64,000 nt of DNA, from positions 25,685,939-25,749,938 of the forward strand of contig NC_063257.1 in NCBI RefSeq assembly GCF_019578655.1. The letters are read 5' to 3'. This document shows positions 20,316-30,967 of this stretch, in pieces (positions within the stretch are counted from its first letter, which is position 1; every line of letters begins with the position of its first letter). A model generated the notes under the pieces. The model saw only the letters and a program-made list of their open reading frames with translations, was not told the DNA's origin and made no database searches. The position numbers and the translations under genes are program-made. Source of the DNA: Ricinus communis (Eukaryota > Streptophyta > Magnoliopsida > Malpighiales > Euphorbiaceae).

Positions 20316-20772
20316 TGTTATAGTCTGGCCTTGAGAAGCGGTCTGATGAGGGAGGAAAGTGGACGCCGAGGCAAGGATAGGATGTTTGGACAAGAAGCGG
20401 CTTCATGCAGGATTCTAGGATGCCAGCACTCTAAGCTATAGGGGTACATGAATGAATTGAAATGCACGTCAAAATGGGGAGGGGAATAGTTGATAACATA
20501 TATGTAAAGAGTTGGAACTAATCACATGAAGTGCCTTTTGGTTGTTTGGTTGTGGAGTTCTAGGAACTCCAAGATTATATGTGCTTGGTTCAGGAAATTT
20601 TCAGGATAGGTGACCTCCTGAGAAGTTTCCAAATATGCCAAGGGGACGTTTTGAATTTTCAGGATGGGTGACCTCTTGGGAAGTGCTCGAATCCCCCAAA
20701 GGGACAAAACCATGAGGCTATTGGGGGTCAAAGCAAACAATATCTCATGTGATCTAGTTCTGATTCATTACA
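20316..20772 (+). mobile_element. Cassandra-like TRIM, lacking its 5' LTR
   Basis: 457 bp, TGTTATAG...TTACA, flanked by CACTA and GCCTA, a possible degenerate 5-bp duplication, in the protease of C. It holds a short interior (to 20490) with purine-rich GGGGAGGGGAA, then an LTR (20491-20772) that contains a 5S rRNA-like segment. A related copy in reverse orientation is at 51484-51963. The 5' LTR and primer site present in full elements are missing. Confidence 0.72.
20558..20690 (+). promoter_or_regulatory. 5S rRNA-like internal promoter boxes in the TRIM LTR
   Basis: GGAACTCCAAGATTATATGT then GCTTGG resembles 5S box A (GAACTCCGAAGTTAAGCGTG). GGATAGGTGACCTCCTGAGA resembles the intermediate element and box C. 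The last part is repeated at about 20659-20684 (AGGATGGGTGACCTCTTGGG). Cassandra TRIMs are known for such 5S-derived LTR promoters for RNA polymerase III. Confidence 0.7.
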
Positions 20773-20777
20773 GCCTA

Positions 20778-21646
20778 GGCCATATAAGCTTCGATGGTTG
20801 AATGCTTGTGGTGAGATTAGATTTGCTAAGGAAGTATTAGTGTCTTTCTCTATTGGTAGGTATAAGGATGAAGTGTTGCGAGATATGGTGCATATGCATC
20901 CTAGACATATTCTTTTAGGCCGCCCATGACAATTTGGTAAATGAGTCATTCATGATGGTTTTACTAACAAATGCTCTTTTGTAATGAATGCCAAATCTAT
21001 TACAGTTGTTCCTTTAACACCCAAAGAGGTGTATGAAGACCAAATTCGCATGAAAAAGGAGAGCAATGCAAAAGACACGAGTGACGGTGCGCAAGAAAAG
21101 AAAGAAAATGAGAGCATGAGTGCAGAGAAAAAAAAATAAAGAGAGTATGCGCATAAAAGAAAGAGAAAAAGGTGAGGGCGTGAAAAGTGAGAAAAAGGAA
21201 AGGAAAGATAGTTTTTATGCAAGAGAGAGTAAGGTGAAAAGAGCCTTCTTGGCCAATCAAACCATGTTTGTACTTATGTAAAAAGAGACCTACTTTAATG
21301 CTAACGAGCTTAATTTTTCTTTGCCTATTGCTTTTGTTTCTTTATTGCAGGAATTTGATGATTTATTTCCCAAAGAGATCCCACATGGATTGTGACGAAT
21401 TAGGGAATAGAGCATCAAATTAATTTCATTCTTGGATCATCTATTCATAATCGGCTTGCCTATAAGAGCAACCTCGAGGAGACTAATGAGCTCCAAAGGC
21501 AAGTTGAAGAATTTATGACTAAAGGATTGATCAAGGAAAGTATGAGCCCGTGTGCAATTCCAATTTTACTTGTGCCTAAAAAGAATGGAACATGGAGGAT
21601 GTGCATTGACTGTCGTGCCGTCAATAAAATCACTGTAAAGTATAAT
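20778..21646 (+). pseudogene. pol: Element C protease end, linker and start of RT
   Basis: RPYKLRWLNACGEIRFAKEV and SFSIGRYKDEVL complete the protease. VIHDGFTN and VYEDQIRMKKESNAKD open a Lys/Glu-rich linker with stops and frameshifts (21040-21240). RT starts at about 21350 (EFDDLFPKEIPHGL) and reads VPKKNGTWRMCIDCRAVNKI to TVKY, then ends abruptly where satellite sequence begins at 21647. Confidence 0.78.
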
Positions 21647-23484
21647 GGTTTGGTTTTATTTGTCGAGCATAAACAAGAGTGTTAAATTAAAGTGCGTGGA
21701 AGTTACAATCATAAACACCGATCCAATGCTTGGAAAGTTGCGATGAAAGATATTTAGTTGATTAAATATTGATATCAGTTTTTGAGTGGTCGCGAACGAA
21801 TCTTTTGGAGGAAAGAGGAATGCCGAGAATCGAGGCACGCCCAAATATTCTGATTCAGGATTTGCACTATTGGGATCTCCATCATTTCTTGTTCCTCTAG
21901 GCATAAGGAGTCTGAATGACTCAAGGCTTGACATAAGGAATTATGGGAGTGCAATTAAAAAGCTTGACTGGTGGCATTAGAGATTAGCTTGATGACCAAG
22001 CAGGACGAGACGTAAATCCATGCAAGTAAGGGAGAAATTATATTGTTTTCCATAAATCCAAGAGTAATACAAGTAGGAATGCAAGCATTTTGATGTTTTG
22101 GACGCATTTTGATCTCCTTGTTTTTGTTTTAACTAGCTCATAAAATTTTGGACTACGAGAGTTGTTGACCTGTCAACTTCTCTTTGGTTCTTGATTTGAA
22201 TTTAGTTTATTCATCTTTCTTTATTGATTTACTCATATTTAGCTTCTACTTTCTTCTTCTTATGGAATGAGGGCTTTCAACTATAAAAACTGCATGCAAC
22301 CGAATATTTAAGGCTAGTGAGCATATTATTTTAGTTTTCTACATTGCAGAGAATTAAGTTACGGGTTCTTTCAAGAACTTTGCGAACTTATGAAGACCCA
22401 AACTAGGAATCCGAAAGGATTGAATTGAATTTGCAATCTTATTCCTTATCGAATCCGAAATACTACTTATTCTCTCATTTGTTTGTTTCTTTGTTTGTCT
22501 CTTTCTAATCTATTTCTTGAATGAAGACTTGGTTTTGTTTGGCAAGCTTGAGTTGGAGTGTTGAGTTAAAGCGCGTGGAAGCAATAATCATAGGCACCGA
22601 TCTAATGCTTAGACAAATGCGAAGAAGAAAAATAAGTCAATCGAGTATTGATATCATTCTTCAAATGATCGCTGATGAATCTTTTACAGGAAAGATGGAA
22701 AGCCGAGAATGGAGGCACGCCTAAATACTGCAATTCGGGATTTGCACCATTTGGATCTCCATCATTCCTTGTTCCTCTAGGTATGTGGACTCCTGATGAT
22801 ATTAGGATTAACATAAGAAACCATGAAAACACAATTGACAAGTTTGACCAATGACATTGGGGCTTAGCTTAATAATCAAGCAAGACGAGACGTAAATCCG
22901 AGCGCGTTAATGAGAAATCATATGGGTTTTGATTAATCCAAGTGTAATACTAGTGGGAATGCGAGCATTTTGATGTTTGGGACGCATATAAAAATGTAAT
23001 TTGTGTCGGTGTGTTATTAGGTAGGCTCTCACAGATTTGCCCTTGTTTTTGTTAAGCTGGGTCATGAATTTAGGACAATAAGAGATGTTGACTAGTCAAC
23101 TCCTCTCCGATTCTTGTTTTGACTTTAGTTTATTCATCTTTCTTTCTTTATTTATTCATATGTAGCTTATAGTTTGTTCTCCATATAGAATTAGGGCTTT
23201 CGCACTATAGAAACTGCATGCAACCGAATACTTAAGGCTAGTGAGCGTATTTAGTATTTTAGTTTTCTACCTTGCGGGAAATCAAGTTATGGGTTCTTGC
23301 AAGAACTTCGCGAACTTATGAAGACCTGCACTAGCAAACCTAGTCTTATCACTCACATCCTTCCTTTCTTCTATGCACTTTGTCTACCATTATGTTTAAA
23401 TCAATTTGATTTGATCCTTAGGCTTAGCCGTATGGAAGAAAATGAAGAATTTGTGATTTCTTTCCATATCATATCTGAAAGACT
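21647..23484 (+). repeat. Satellite block S1, about two units
   Basis: Two units of the ~1 kb satellite in direct orientation (starts near 21647 and 22528), the first with internal deletions. Anchors: GGTTTGGTTTTAT...GAGCATAAA, ATCATT...AATGAT dyad (about 22652), CTCCATCATTCCTTGTTCCT, GTTGACTAGTCAAC (23087-23100) and TATA-like CACTATA. The block replaces about 130 bp of RT of element C. Confidence 0.82.
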
Positions 23485-23560
23485 TGCTCCTCCATGCTCT
23501 TGCTCATCTTCATCAAGTCCATCTTCTTGAAATCCATATGATGGTGGTTGGTCCATATCA
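23485..23560 (-). repeat. E-family LTR terminal fragment
   Basis: Seventy-six bases match the right end of the E LTR (37567-37644), with CTCCTCCATGCTCTTGCTCA and the terminus CCATATCA. RT codons of C resume at 23561. The rest of the LTR is replaced by satellite. Confidence 0.72.
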
Positions 23561-25588
23561 AGTGCCTTTAAGACTAAGTATGGTTTGTATGAGTGGCTAG
23601 TGATTCCTTTTATGCTAACTAATGCCCCTAGTACCTTTATGAGACTTATGAACCATGTTTTGCATCCTTTTATCAGAAAATTTATTGTTGTGTATTTTGA
23701 TGACATATTAGTGTATAGCAATTCCATGCATGAGCATTTAGAGCATGTTAGGAGTTTATTTGATGTCTTGTGAAGAGAAAAGCTTTATGCTAATCTTAGG
23801 AAGTGTGATTTTTGCACTCCTAAGGTAGTTTTTCTTGGATTTTTTGTTAGTGCTAATGGGATTAAGGTAGATAAAGAAAAGGTAGAGGCTGTTACTTTTT
23901 GGCCGACACCTAAGGGTATGAGGGAGGTGAGATCTTTTCGTGGCCTAGCTAGCTTCTATAGGCGATTTGTTAGGGATTTTTCTACCCTTGCCGCCCCTTT
24001 AACTAAGGTTATTAAGAAGCATGTAGGTTTTAAATGGGGGGAGGCACAAGATAGGGCATTTCAGGTTTTGAAAGATAAATTGATTAATGCTCATTTACTT
24101 GCTTTGCCTAATTTTGATTCTACTTTTGAGATTGAATGTGATGCTTCTAGTGTTGGAATTAGAGCTATACTGATGCAAGAGGGTAGGCCAATTGCCTATT
24201 TTAGTGAAAAGCTTACTGGTGCAAGCTTATTCTATCTCACCTATGATAAGAAGATGTTTGCATTGGTGCGGGCATCGAAGACATGCGAACATTATTTATT
24301 GCCCAAGGAATTCGTAATTCATATTGATCATGAGAGCTTAAAGCATTTGAAAGATCAAAATAAATTGAACAAAATGCATGCAATTTTGAGTTCATTTATA
24401 GAGACTTTTCCTTATGTGATCAAATATAAGAAGGGTAAGGATAATGTGGTGGCCGATGCACTCTCTAGAAGGTATGCCTTGATTAACACACTTCATTCTA
24501 AATTGATTGCATGTGAATTGCTTAAAGAACATTATCTTGATGATCCTGATTTTGGAAGTGTGTATGATGCATGCGAGCATGGAGCTTTTGAGAAATACTA
24601 TAGGCATGATAGCTACTTGTTTAAGGATAATCAATTATGTGTTCTTAATTGTTCTATACATAGATTATTTTTAAAAGAATAACATGAGGGAGGATTAATG
24701 GGGCATTTTGGTGTTGCTAAGACTCTAGGTATGTAGCATGAGCACTTTTATTTGTAAAAAATACGTGTTGATGTTGAGAAATATTGTGCCAACTGTATTG
24801 TTTGTTTACGTGCTAAGTCTAAAACCAAACCCCATGGATTGTATATGCCATTGCTTATTTCTATTTCACCTTGGATTGATGTCTCTATGGATTTTATCTT
24901 AGGATTGCTAAGGGCTAGGCATGGCAATGATAGTATTTAAGTGGTGGTTGATAGATTTAGTAAAATGGCACACTTTATTGCATGTCATAAAGCCGATGAT
25001 GCATCATATATTACTGATTTATTCCTTAGAGAAGTAGTATGTCTGCATGGCATGCCTAAGGCTATTGTTAGGGATAGGGATGCAAAATTCTTTTCCTATT
25101 TTTGGAAGACGTTTTGGACTAAGTTAGGTGCTAAACTATTGTCTCCTACTACTTGTCACCCTCAAACGGATGGTCAGACTGAAGTGGTTAATAGGGCCTT
25201 AGGACAATTATTGCCTGCCATTATAAAAAAGAATATCAAATCTTGGGAAGATTGCTTACCTCATGTAGAGTTTGCATATAATAGGAGTGTGCATTCATCT
25301 ACTTATTATAGCCCTTTTGAAGTTGTTTATGGTTTTCATCCACTAGCTCCTTTAGATTTATTACCTTTGCCATTACAAGAGCATGCTAACTTGGATGGTT
25401 CCAAGATGGCCGAATATGCTAGGCAACAAATTAAGAAGAGAAATGAGCAAAGTCGTGCATCATCACAACAAAGGTAAAAAACTGGTTGTGTTTGAACCTA
25501 CTGATAGAGTATGGTTGCATATGCACAAAGAGAGGTCTCCTCTTCAAAGGCATTCTAAGTTGTAAACAAGAGGAGATGGACCCTTCCA
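23561..25588 (+). pseudogene. pol: Element C RT, RNase H and integrase
   Basis: Starts [20 protein letters not shown], with palm [11 protein letters not shown] near 23692. One TGA at about 23771 separates it from [15 protein letters not shown] long open stretch (23918-24682) covers connection and RNase [32 protein letters not shown] and [13 protein letters not shown]. Integrase follows with HHCC (GGLMGHFGVAKT, CANCIVCLRAKS), [22 protein letters not shown] and [15 protein letters not shown], so the D,D-E residues are present. Stops at about 24680, 24736 and 24938 and a frameshift at 25477 disable it. Homology ends in RGDGPFQ. Confidence 0.85.
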
Positions 25589-26116
25589 AGAGAATAAAGA
25601 ATTTGTGATTTCTTCCCATATCGGATCCGAAAGTCTACCTATGTTCTTATTTTGTTTATTTCTTATTTTGTGATTTCTTCCCATATCGAGTATTGATATC
25701 ATTCTTAGAATGTTCTCGAAGGAATCTTTTGAAGGAAAGAGGGAATGCTGAGATTCGAGTCTCGCTCGAATATTCTAATTCGGGATTGGCATCATTAGGA
25801 TCTCCATCATTCCTTGTTCCTCTAGGCACGATTACTTTTGATGACATAAGGATTGGCGTAAGGAATCATGGAAACTCAATTGACAAGCTTGACCGGTGGC
25901 ATTGGGGCTTAGCTTGATGATTAAGCAAGATGAGATGTAAATCCATGCGCGTAATGGATAATCATGTTGTTTTTTATTCATCCAAGTGTAATGAAGTAAT
26001 TTGGGTTGGAGTATTATTAGGCAAGCCCACATGAATTTCTCCTTATTTTTGTTAAGCTGGCTCATAAAATTTGTGGGACTACAAGAGTTATTGACCAATC
26101 AACTACTCTCTCATTG
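25589..26116 (+). repeat. Satellite block S2, partial unit
   Basis: Begins mid-unit (GAGAATAAAGAATTTGTGAT), repeats a short stretch around TTGTGATTTCTTCCCATATC, then runs from the ATCATT dyad to TTGACCAATCAACTACTCTC. It ends where an LTR-like insert starts. Confidence 0.78.
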
Positions 26117-26765
26117 ATACGAACATGGCTAATTTATGCCAAACCTATATTCAATTTTGATGTCTTCACCAAGGATCGTTCACCTAATCAAGTAAAGAAA
26201 CTTTAACTCCTAACAAGACGCTTAAATAACTTGTACTTAAGAATCTTAATTATAAAGAATTAAAGGCTGTCTAACATAAATAAAAGATTATATTAAACTA
26301 AGTTTGTAAAATACCAAGCCTTCAGTTCATAAGTTTACCAAGTTCATAAAGAATAAAAGAAGAGAACATAATCAATATTCAACAACTCCCTTTACATAGA
26401 AATTCATACTAGCTTAATATAGGCCTTAAAGAAACCTAATTCTATAATGATAAGGAAGCAAATAACAATAAGACTAGGAATGGAACCCCTAAACTAAAAG
26501 GATAACTTAAAACAAGGCTCCTAACTATTAAAAGACTTCTTGAAATGAACAAAAACTCCTAAAATTCGTCCAACTCAAGCCCATATGATAACATGACCAT
26601 AGGAATTAAGTAACATGTGATATACGGCCCATTTCTTGAGTATTAGACTCCAAATAGCTTCACTTGATTATCGTGGGCTTATCTTGTCTTGGTCATGCCT
26701 CCATATGTTAGATTGAGTTGATAAGAATATCTTGAGGCCCATTGTTTTGATTAAGCCTAATCCCA
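26117..26765 (-). repeat. LTR fragment in satellite, related to E family
   Basis: Starts TGATACGAACATGG and lacks an obvious other terminus. Stretches such as CTTAATATAGGCCTTAAAGA resemble the E LTR loosely. A reverse copy of about 260 bp lies at 44801-45057. About 240 bp of satellite are missing across the site, so it is not a clean insertion. Confidence 0.55.
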
Positions 26766-29700
26766 TATAGACTTCTCGCTTATGTCCTCCCTTTCTTTTG
26801 TCTTCTTTGTCGACCCTTGTGTTTAAGTCAATTCGATTTGATCCTTTCGCTTAGCCGTATGGAAGAGAATAAAGAACTTATGATTTCTTCTCTTATCTGA
26901 TCTGAAATTCCACCTATGTTCTCATTCTTTTCATTTCTTTTATTCCATTAAATCTAATCTCTGTCTAGTTTGATGTTTTGGTTTTATTTAGGGAGCATAA
27001 ATACGAGTGTTAATTGAAAGCGCATAGAAGTAGCAATCATAGGCACTGACACAATGCTTGGGCAAATGCGAAGAAAGAAAATTAGTTAATCAAGTATTGA
27101 TATCATTCTCTGAATGATCACGGACGAATCCTTTAGAGGAAAAAGGCAACGCTGAGAATTGTGGCACACCTGAATATTCTAATTCAGGATTTGCACCATT
27201 AGGATCTCCATCATTCCATGTTCTTCTAGGCATGAGGACTCTTGATGGTAATGATATCTTAGCTATATTCTCATTTTTTTATTCCTTTTGTGACTCTCTT
27301 TCTGATCTCTATCTAGAATGTTGGTTTGGTTTTATATGGGGAGCATAAACACGAGTGTTGAGTGAAAGCGCTTGGAGGTGGCAATCATAGGCACTAATTC
27401 AATGCTTCAACGATTGTGAAGAAAGAAAATTAGTTGATCATGTATTGATATCACTCTCTGAATGATCGTAGAGGAATCTTTTAGAGGAAAGAGGGAACGT
27501 CGAGAATCAAGGCACGCCCAAATATTTTGACTCAAGATATGCACCGCTAGGATCTCCATTCTTCCTTCTTCCTCTAGGTACGAGGAATCCTGATGATGCA
27601 AGGTTGGGCGATGGGAATCATGGGAATGCAATTAACAAGCTTGACCGATGGCTTCGAGGCTTAGCTTGATGATCAAGCAGGAGAGACTTAAATCCACACG
27701 CGTAAGGGAGGAATCAAGTTGTTTTTATTACTAATCCAAGCATAATACAAGCCAAAATTCGAACACTTTGATGTTTAAAATGCATATAATGAAGTAATTT
27801 GGGTAGGAGTGTTTTTAAGTAGGCCCACATGAATTTACCCTTATTTTTATTAAGCTATCTCTTAAAATTTAAGACTACGAGAGTTATTAACCAATCAACT
27901 CCTCTCTAGTTTTTGATTTGACTTTAGTTTATTAATCTTTATTTATTTATTCATATTTAGCTTCTAGCCTCTTCTTGTTTTGGAATGAGGGCTTTCGCAT
28001 TATAAAAACCGCATGCAACCGAATACTTCAGGCTAATGAGCATATTATTTTAGTTTTCTACCTTGTAGAAAATCAAATTATGGGTTCTTTCAAGAAATTT
28101 CTTGACTTATCAATACTCGCGCTAGCTAGCATAGACTTATCCCTCACGTCCTTCCTTTCTCTTGTGTTCTTTGTCTACGGTTGTTTCTATATTAATTCGA
28201 TTTGATCCTTACGCTTAGCCTTATGGAAAAGAATAAAGAATATGTGATTTCTTTTCTTATTGGATCTGAAGTCCTACCTATATTCTCATTTTTTATTTCA
28301 TATGTGTCTCTCTTTCTAATCTTTATCTAGTATGTTAGTTTGGTTTTATTTGGGGAGCATAAACACGAATGTTGAGTGAAAGCGTGTGGAAATGACAATT
28401 ATAGGCACTGATCCAATGGTTAAAAGAATGCGAAGAAAGATAATTAGTTTATTGTGTACTAATATCATTCTCTGAATGATCGTAGAGGAATCTTTTAGAG
28501 GAAAGAGGGAACACTGAGAATTGAGGCATGCCTAAATATTTTGACTCAAGAATTGCACCATTAAGATGTCCATCGTTCCTTCTTCCTCTAGGCACGAGGA
28601 CTCTTGATGACGCAAGGTTGGGCATAAGAAATCATGGGAACGCAATTAACAAATTCAACCATTGCCATTGGGGCTAAGCTTCATGATCAAGTAGTAAAGT
28701 CATAAATCCATGAGCGTTAAGGAGAAATCATGTTGTTTTTTATTAATCCAAGTATAATACAAGCTGGAATTTGACCACTTCGATGTTTGAAATGCATATA
28801 GTGAAGCAATTTGGGTCGGAGTGTTTTTAGGTAGGCCCACCCAAATTTATCCTTATTTCTATTAACCTAGCTTATAAAATTTGGGACTACGAGAGTTCTT
28901 GCCTAGTCAACTCCTCTCTAGTTCTTGATTTGATTTTAGTATATTAATCTTTCTTTATTTATTCATTTATATTTAGCTTCTAGTTTCTTCTTCTTATGGA
29001 TTAAGGGCTTTCGCACTATAAAAACTGCATGCAACCGAATACTTGAGGCTAATGAGCATATTATTTCAATTTTTTACCTTACAGGAAATCAAGTTATGTG
29101 TTCTTTCAAGAAATTTGTGGACTTATCAGCATATGCGCTAGCAAGCATAGACTTATTCCTCATGTCCTTCCTTTCTCTACGCTTGTGTTTAAATTAATTC
29201 AGTTTAATCCTTATGCTTAGCCATATGGAAGAGAATAAATAACTTGTGATCTCTTTCCTTATCGGATATGAAATCCTACCTATATTCTCATTTTATTTAT
29301 TTCTTCTATGTCTTTCTTTCTAATCTCTATACAGTATATTGGTTTGGTTTTATATGGGGAGCATAAACACGAGTATTGTGTGAATGCATGTGGAAGCGAC
29401 AATCATAGGCATCGGTCAAATGCTTTAATGAATGCAAAGAAAGATAATACGTTGATCGTGTATTGATATCATTCTCCAAATGATCGCGAAGGAATCTTTT
29501 AGATGAAAGAAGGAACACCGAGAATCGAGGCATTGCCCAAATATTCTAACTCAGGATTTGCACCATTAGGTCCTCCATCCTTTCTTATTCCTCTAGGCAC
29601 GAGGACTCCTGATGATGCAAGGTTGGGCGAAAGGATCATGGGAACACAATTAACAAGCTTGACCGGTGGCATTAGGTCTTAGCTTGAATATTAAGTAGCA

Positions 29701-30967
29701 GAGACATAAATCCACGCGCGTAAGGGAGAAATCAGGTTGTATTCGATTAATCCAAGCGTAATATAAGCCGAATTAGAGCTCGTTGATGTTTGGAATGCAT
29801 ATAATGAAGTGATTTGAGTATCGAGTGTTTTTAGGTAGGCCCACCCGAATTTACCCTTATTTTTATTAAGTTGGCTCATAAAATTTAGGACTACGAGAGC
29901 TGTTGCCCAGTCGACACCTCTCTGGTTCTTAATTTGACTTTAGTTTATTAATCTTTATTTATTTTTTCATATTTACCTTCTAGTCTCTTCTTCTTATGGA
30001 CTAACAGCTTCAACACTATAAAAACCGCACGCAGCCGAATACTTGAGGCTAATGAGCATAATATTTCAGTTTTCTACCTTATAGGAAATTAAGTTATGTG
30101 TTCTTTCAAGAAATTTGTGGACTTATCAACACTCGTGCTAGCGAGCATAGACTTATCCCTCACGTCCTTCTTTTTGCTTATGTTCTTTGTCCATGCTTGT
30201 GTTTAAATTAATTCGATTTGATCCTTACACTTAGCTGTATGGAAGAGAATAAAGAACTTTTGATTTCTTTCCATGTTGGATCAGAAATCCTACCTATATT
30301 CTCATTTTATTTGGTTCTTTTGTATCTCCCTTTCTAATCTCTATGTAGTATGTCGGTTTGGTTTTATATGGGGAGCACAAACACGACTATTCAATGAAAG
30401 CGTATGGAAGCTGCAATTATAGACACCGACCCAATGCTTAGAGGAATGCGAAGAAAAAAATTAGTTGAATGAGTGTTGATATCATTCTCTAAATGATCAT
30501 GGACGAATCTTTTGGAGGATAAAGGGAATGATGAGAATCGAGCCACGAACAAATATTCTGATTCAGGATTTGCACCATTAAGATCTCTATCATTCCTTAT
30601 TCCTCTAGGCACGACGACACATGATGACACAGGGATTGCCATAAGGAATCATGGAAATGCAATTAATAAGCTTTACTGGTGGCCTTAGGGCTTAGCTTTA
30701 AGATAAAGCTAGACAAGATGTAAATCACTCGCGTAAGGGAGAAAGCATAATGTTATCAATGAATCCAAGCATAATATAATCAGGATTGTGAGCTTTTTTA
30801 TCTTTGGGATACATATAATTAAGTAACTTAGTTTGGAGTATTATTAGGTAGGCCCATATGAATTTCCCCTTATTTTTGTTAAACTGGTTCATAAAATTTG
30901 GAATCTCCATCATTCCTTGTTCCTCAAGGCACGAGGATTCCTGATGATATAAGGATTACTGTAAGGA
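26766..30967 (+). repeat. Satellite array S3, direct units of ~1.01 kb
   Basis: Unit starts (TTGGTTTGGTTTTAT) lie at about 26986, 27321, 28335, 29339 and 30353. The three full units measure 1014, 1004 and 1014 bp; the first is a 335-bp deletion form. Landmarks recur in order: GAGCATAAACACGAG, CAATCATAGGCA, the dyad ATCATTC-TCT-GAATGAT (28464-28480), CTCCATCATTCCTTGTTCCT, TTTGGGACTACGAGAG with the TTGACCAGTCAA dyad, GGCTTTCGCACTATAAAAAC, and TCAATTCGATTTGATCCTTA. Confidence 0.88.
27975..28205 (+). other. Recurrent short reading frame in the satellite unit
   Basis: The frame reads GFRIIKTACNRILQANEHII and SFKKFLDLSILALASIDLSL, followed by a hydrophobic stretch. The same frame is open at about 28990-29190, 43149-43361 and 44173-44385 and on the minus strand near 51340-51200, but stops interrupt it in units at 22528 and 29339. 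It starts at the TATA-like box. It has no known relative, and being expressed is not implied. Confidence 0.3.

Larger units (their letters stand above)
5049..25588 (+). mobile_element. Ty3/gypsy element C, host of several insertions
   Basis: Pieces in the same order and orientation form one gypsy coding region: gag 5049-5572, gag end plus zinc knuckle plus protease from 19681, protease end and linker 20778-21400, start of RT to 21646, then RT, RNase H and integrase 23561-25588. Between them lie element B, a Cassandra-like TRIM and a satellite block. That the 23561-25588 half belongs to the same copy as the left half is inference, because about 130 bp of RT are missing at the junction. Its 5' LTR is off window, and the coding region is cut at 25588 before its end. 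Confidence 0.7.

Noticed and set aside
20558..20690. Possible 5S rRNA gene
   Set aside because: Only promoter-box regions match and one is doubled; the rest of the 120-nt rRNA is missing. It fits the LTR of a Cassandra-like TRIM better.
21647..23484. Satellite unit as an LTR of a gypsy element
   Set aside because: Units are joined head to tail with no TG...CA ends, primer site or polypurine tract at the joins.
23561..25588. Endogenous pararetrovirus instead of a retrotransposon
   Set aside because: A full integrase with HHCC and D,D-E motifs is present and there is no movement-protein or coat motif.
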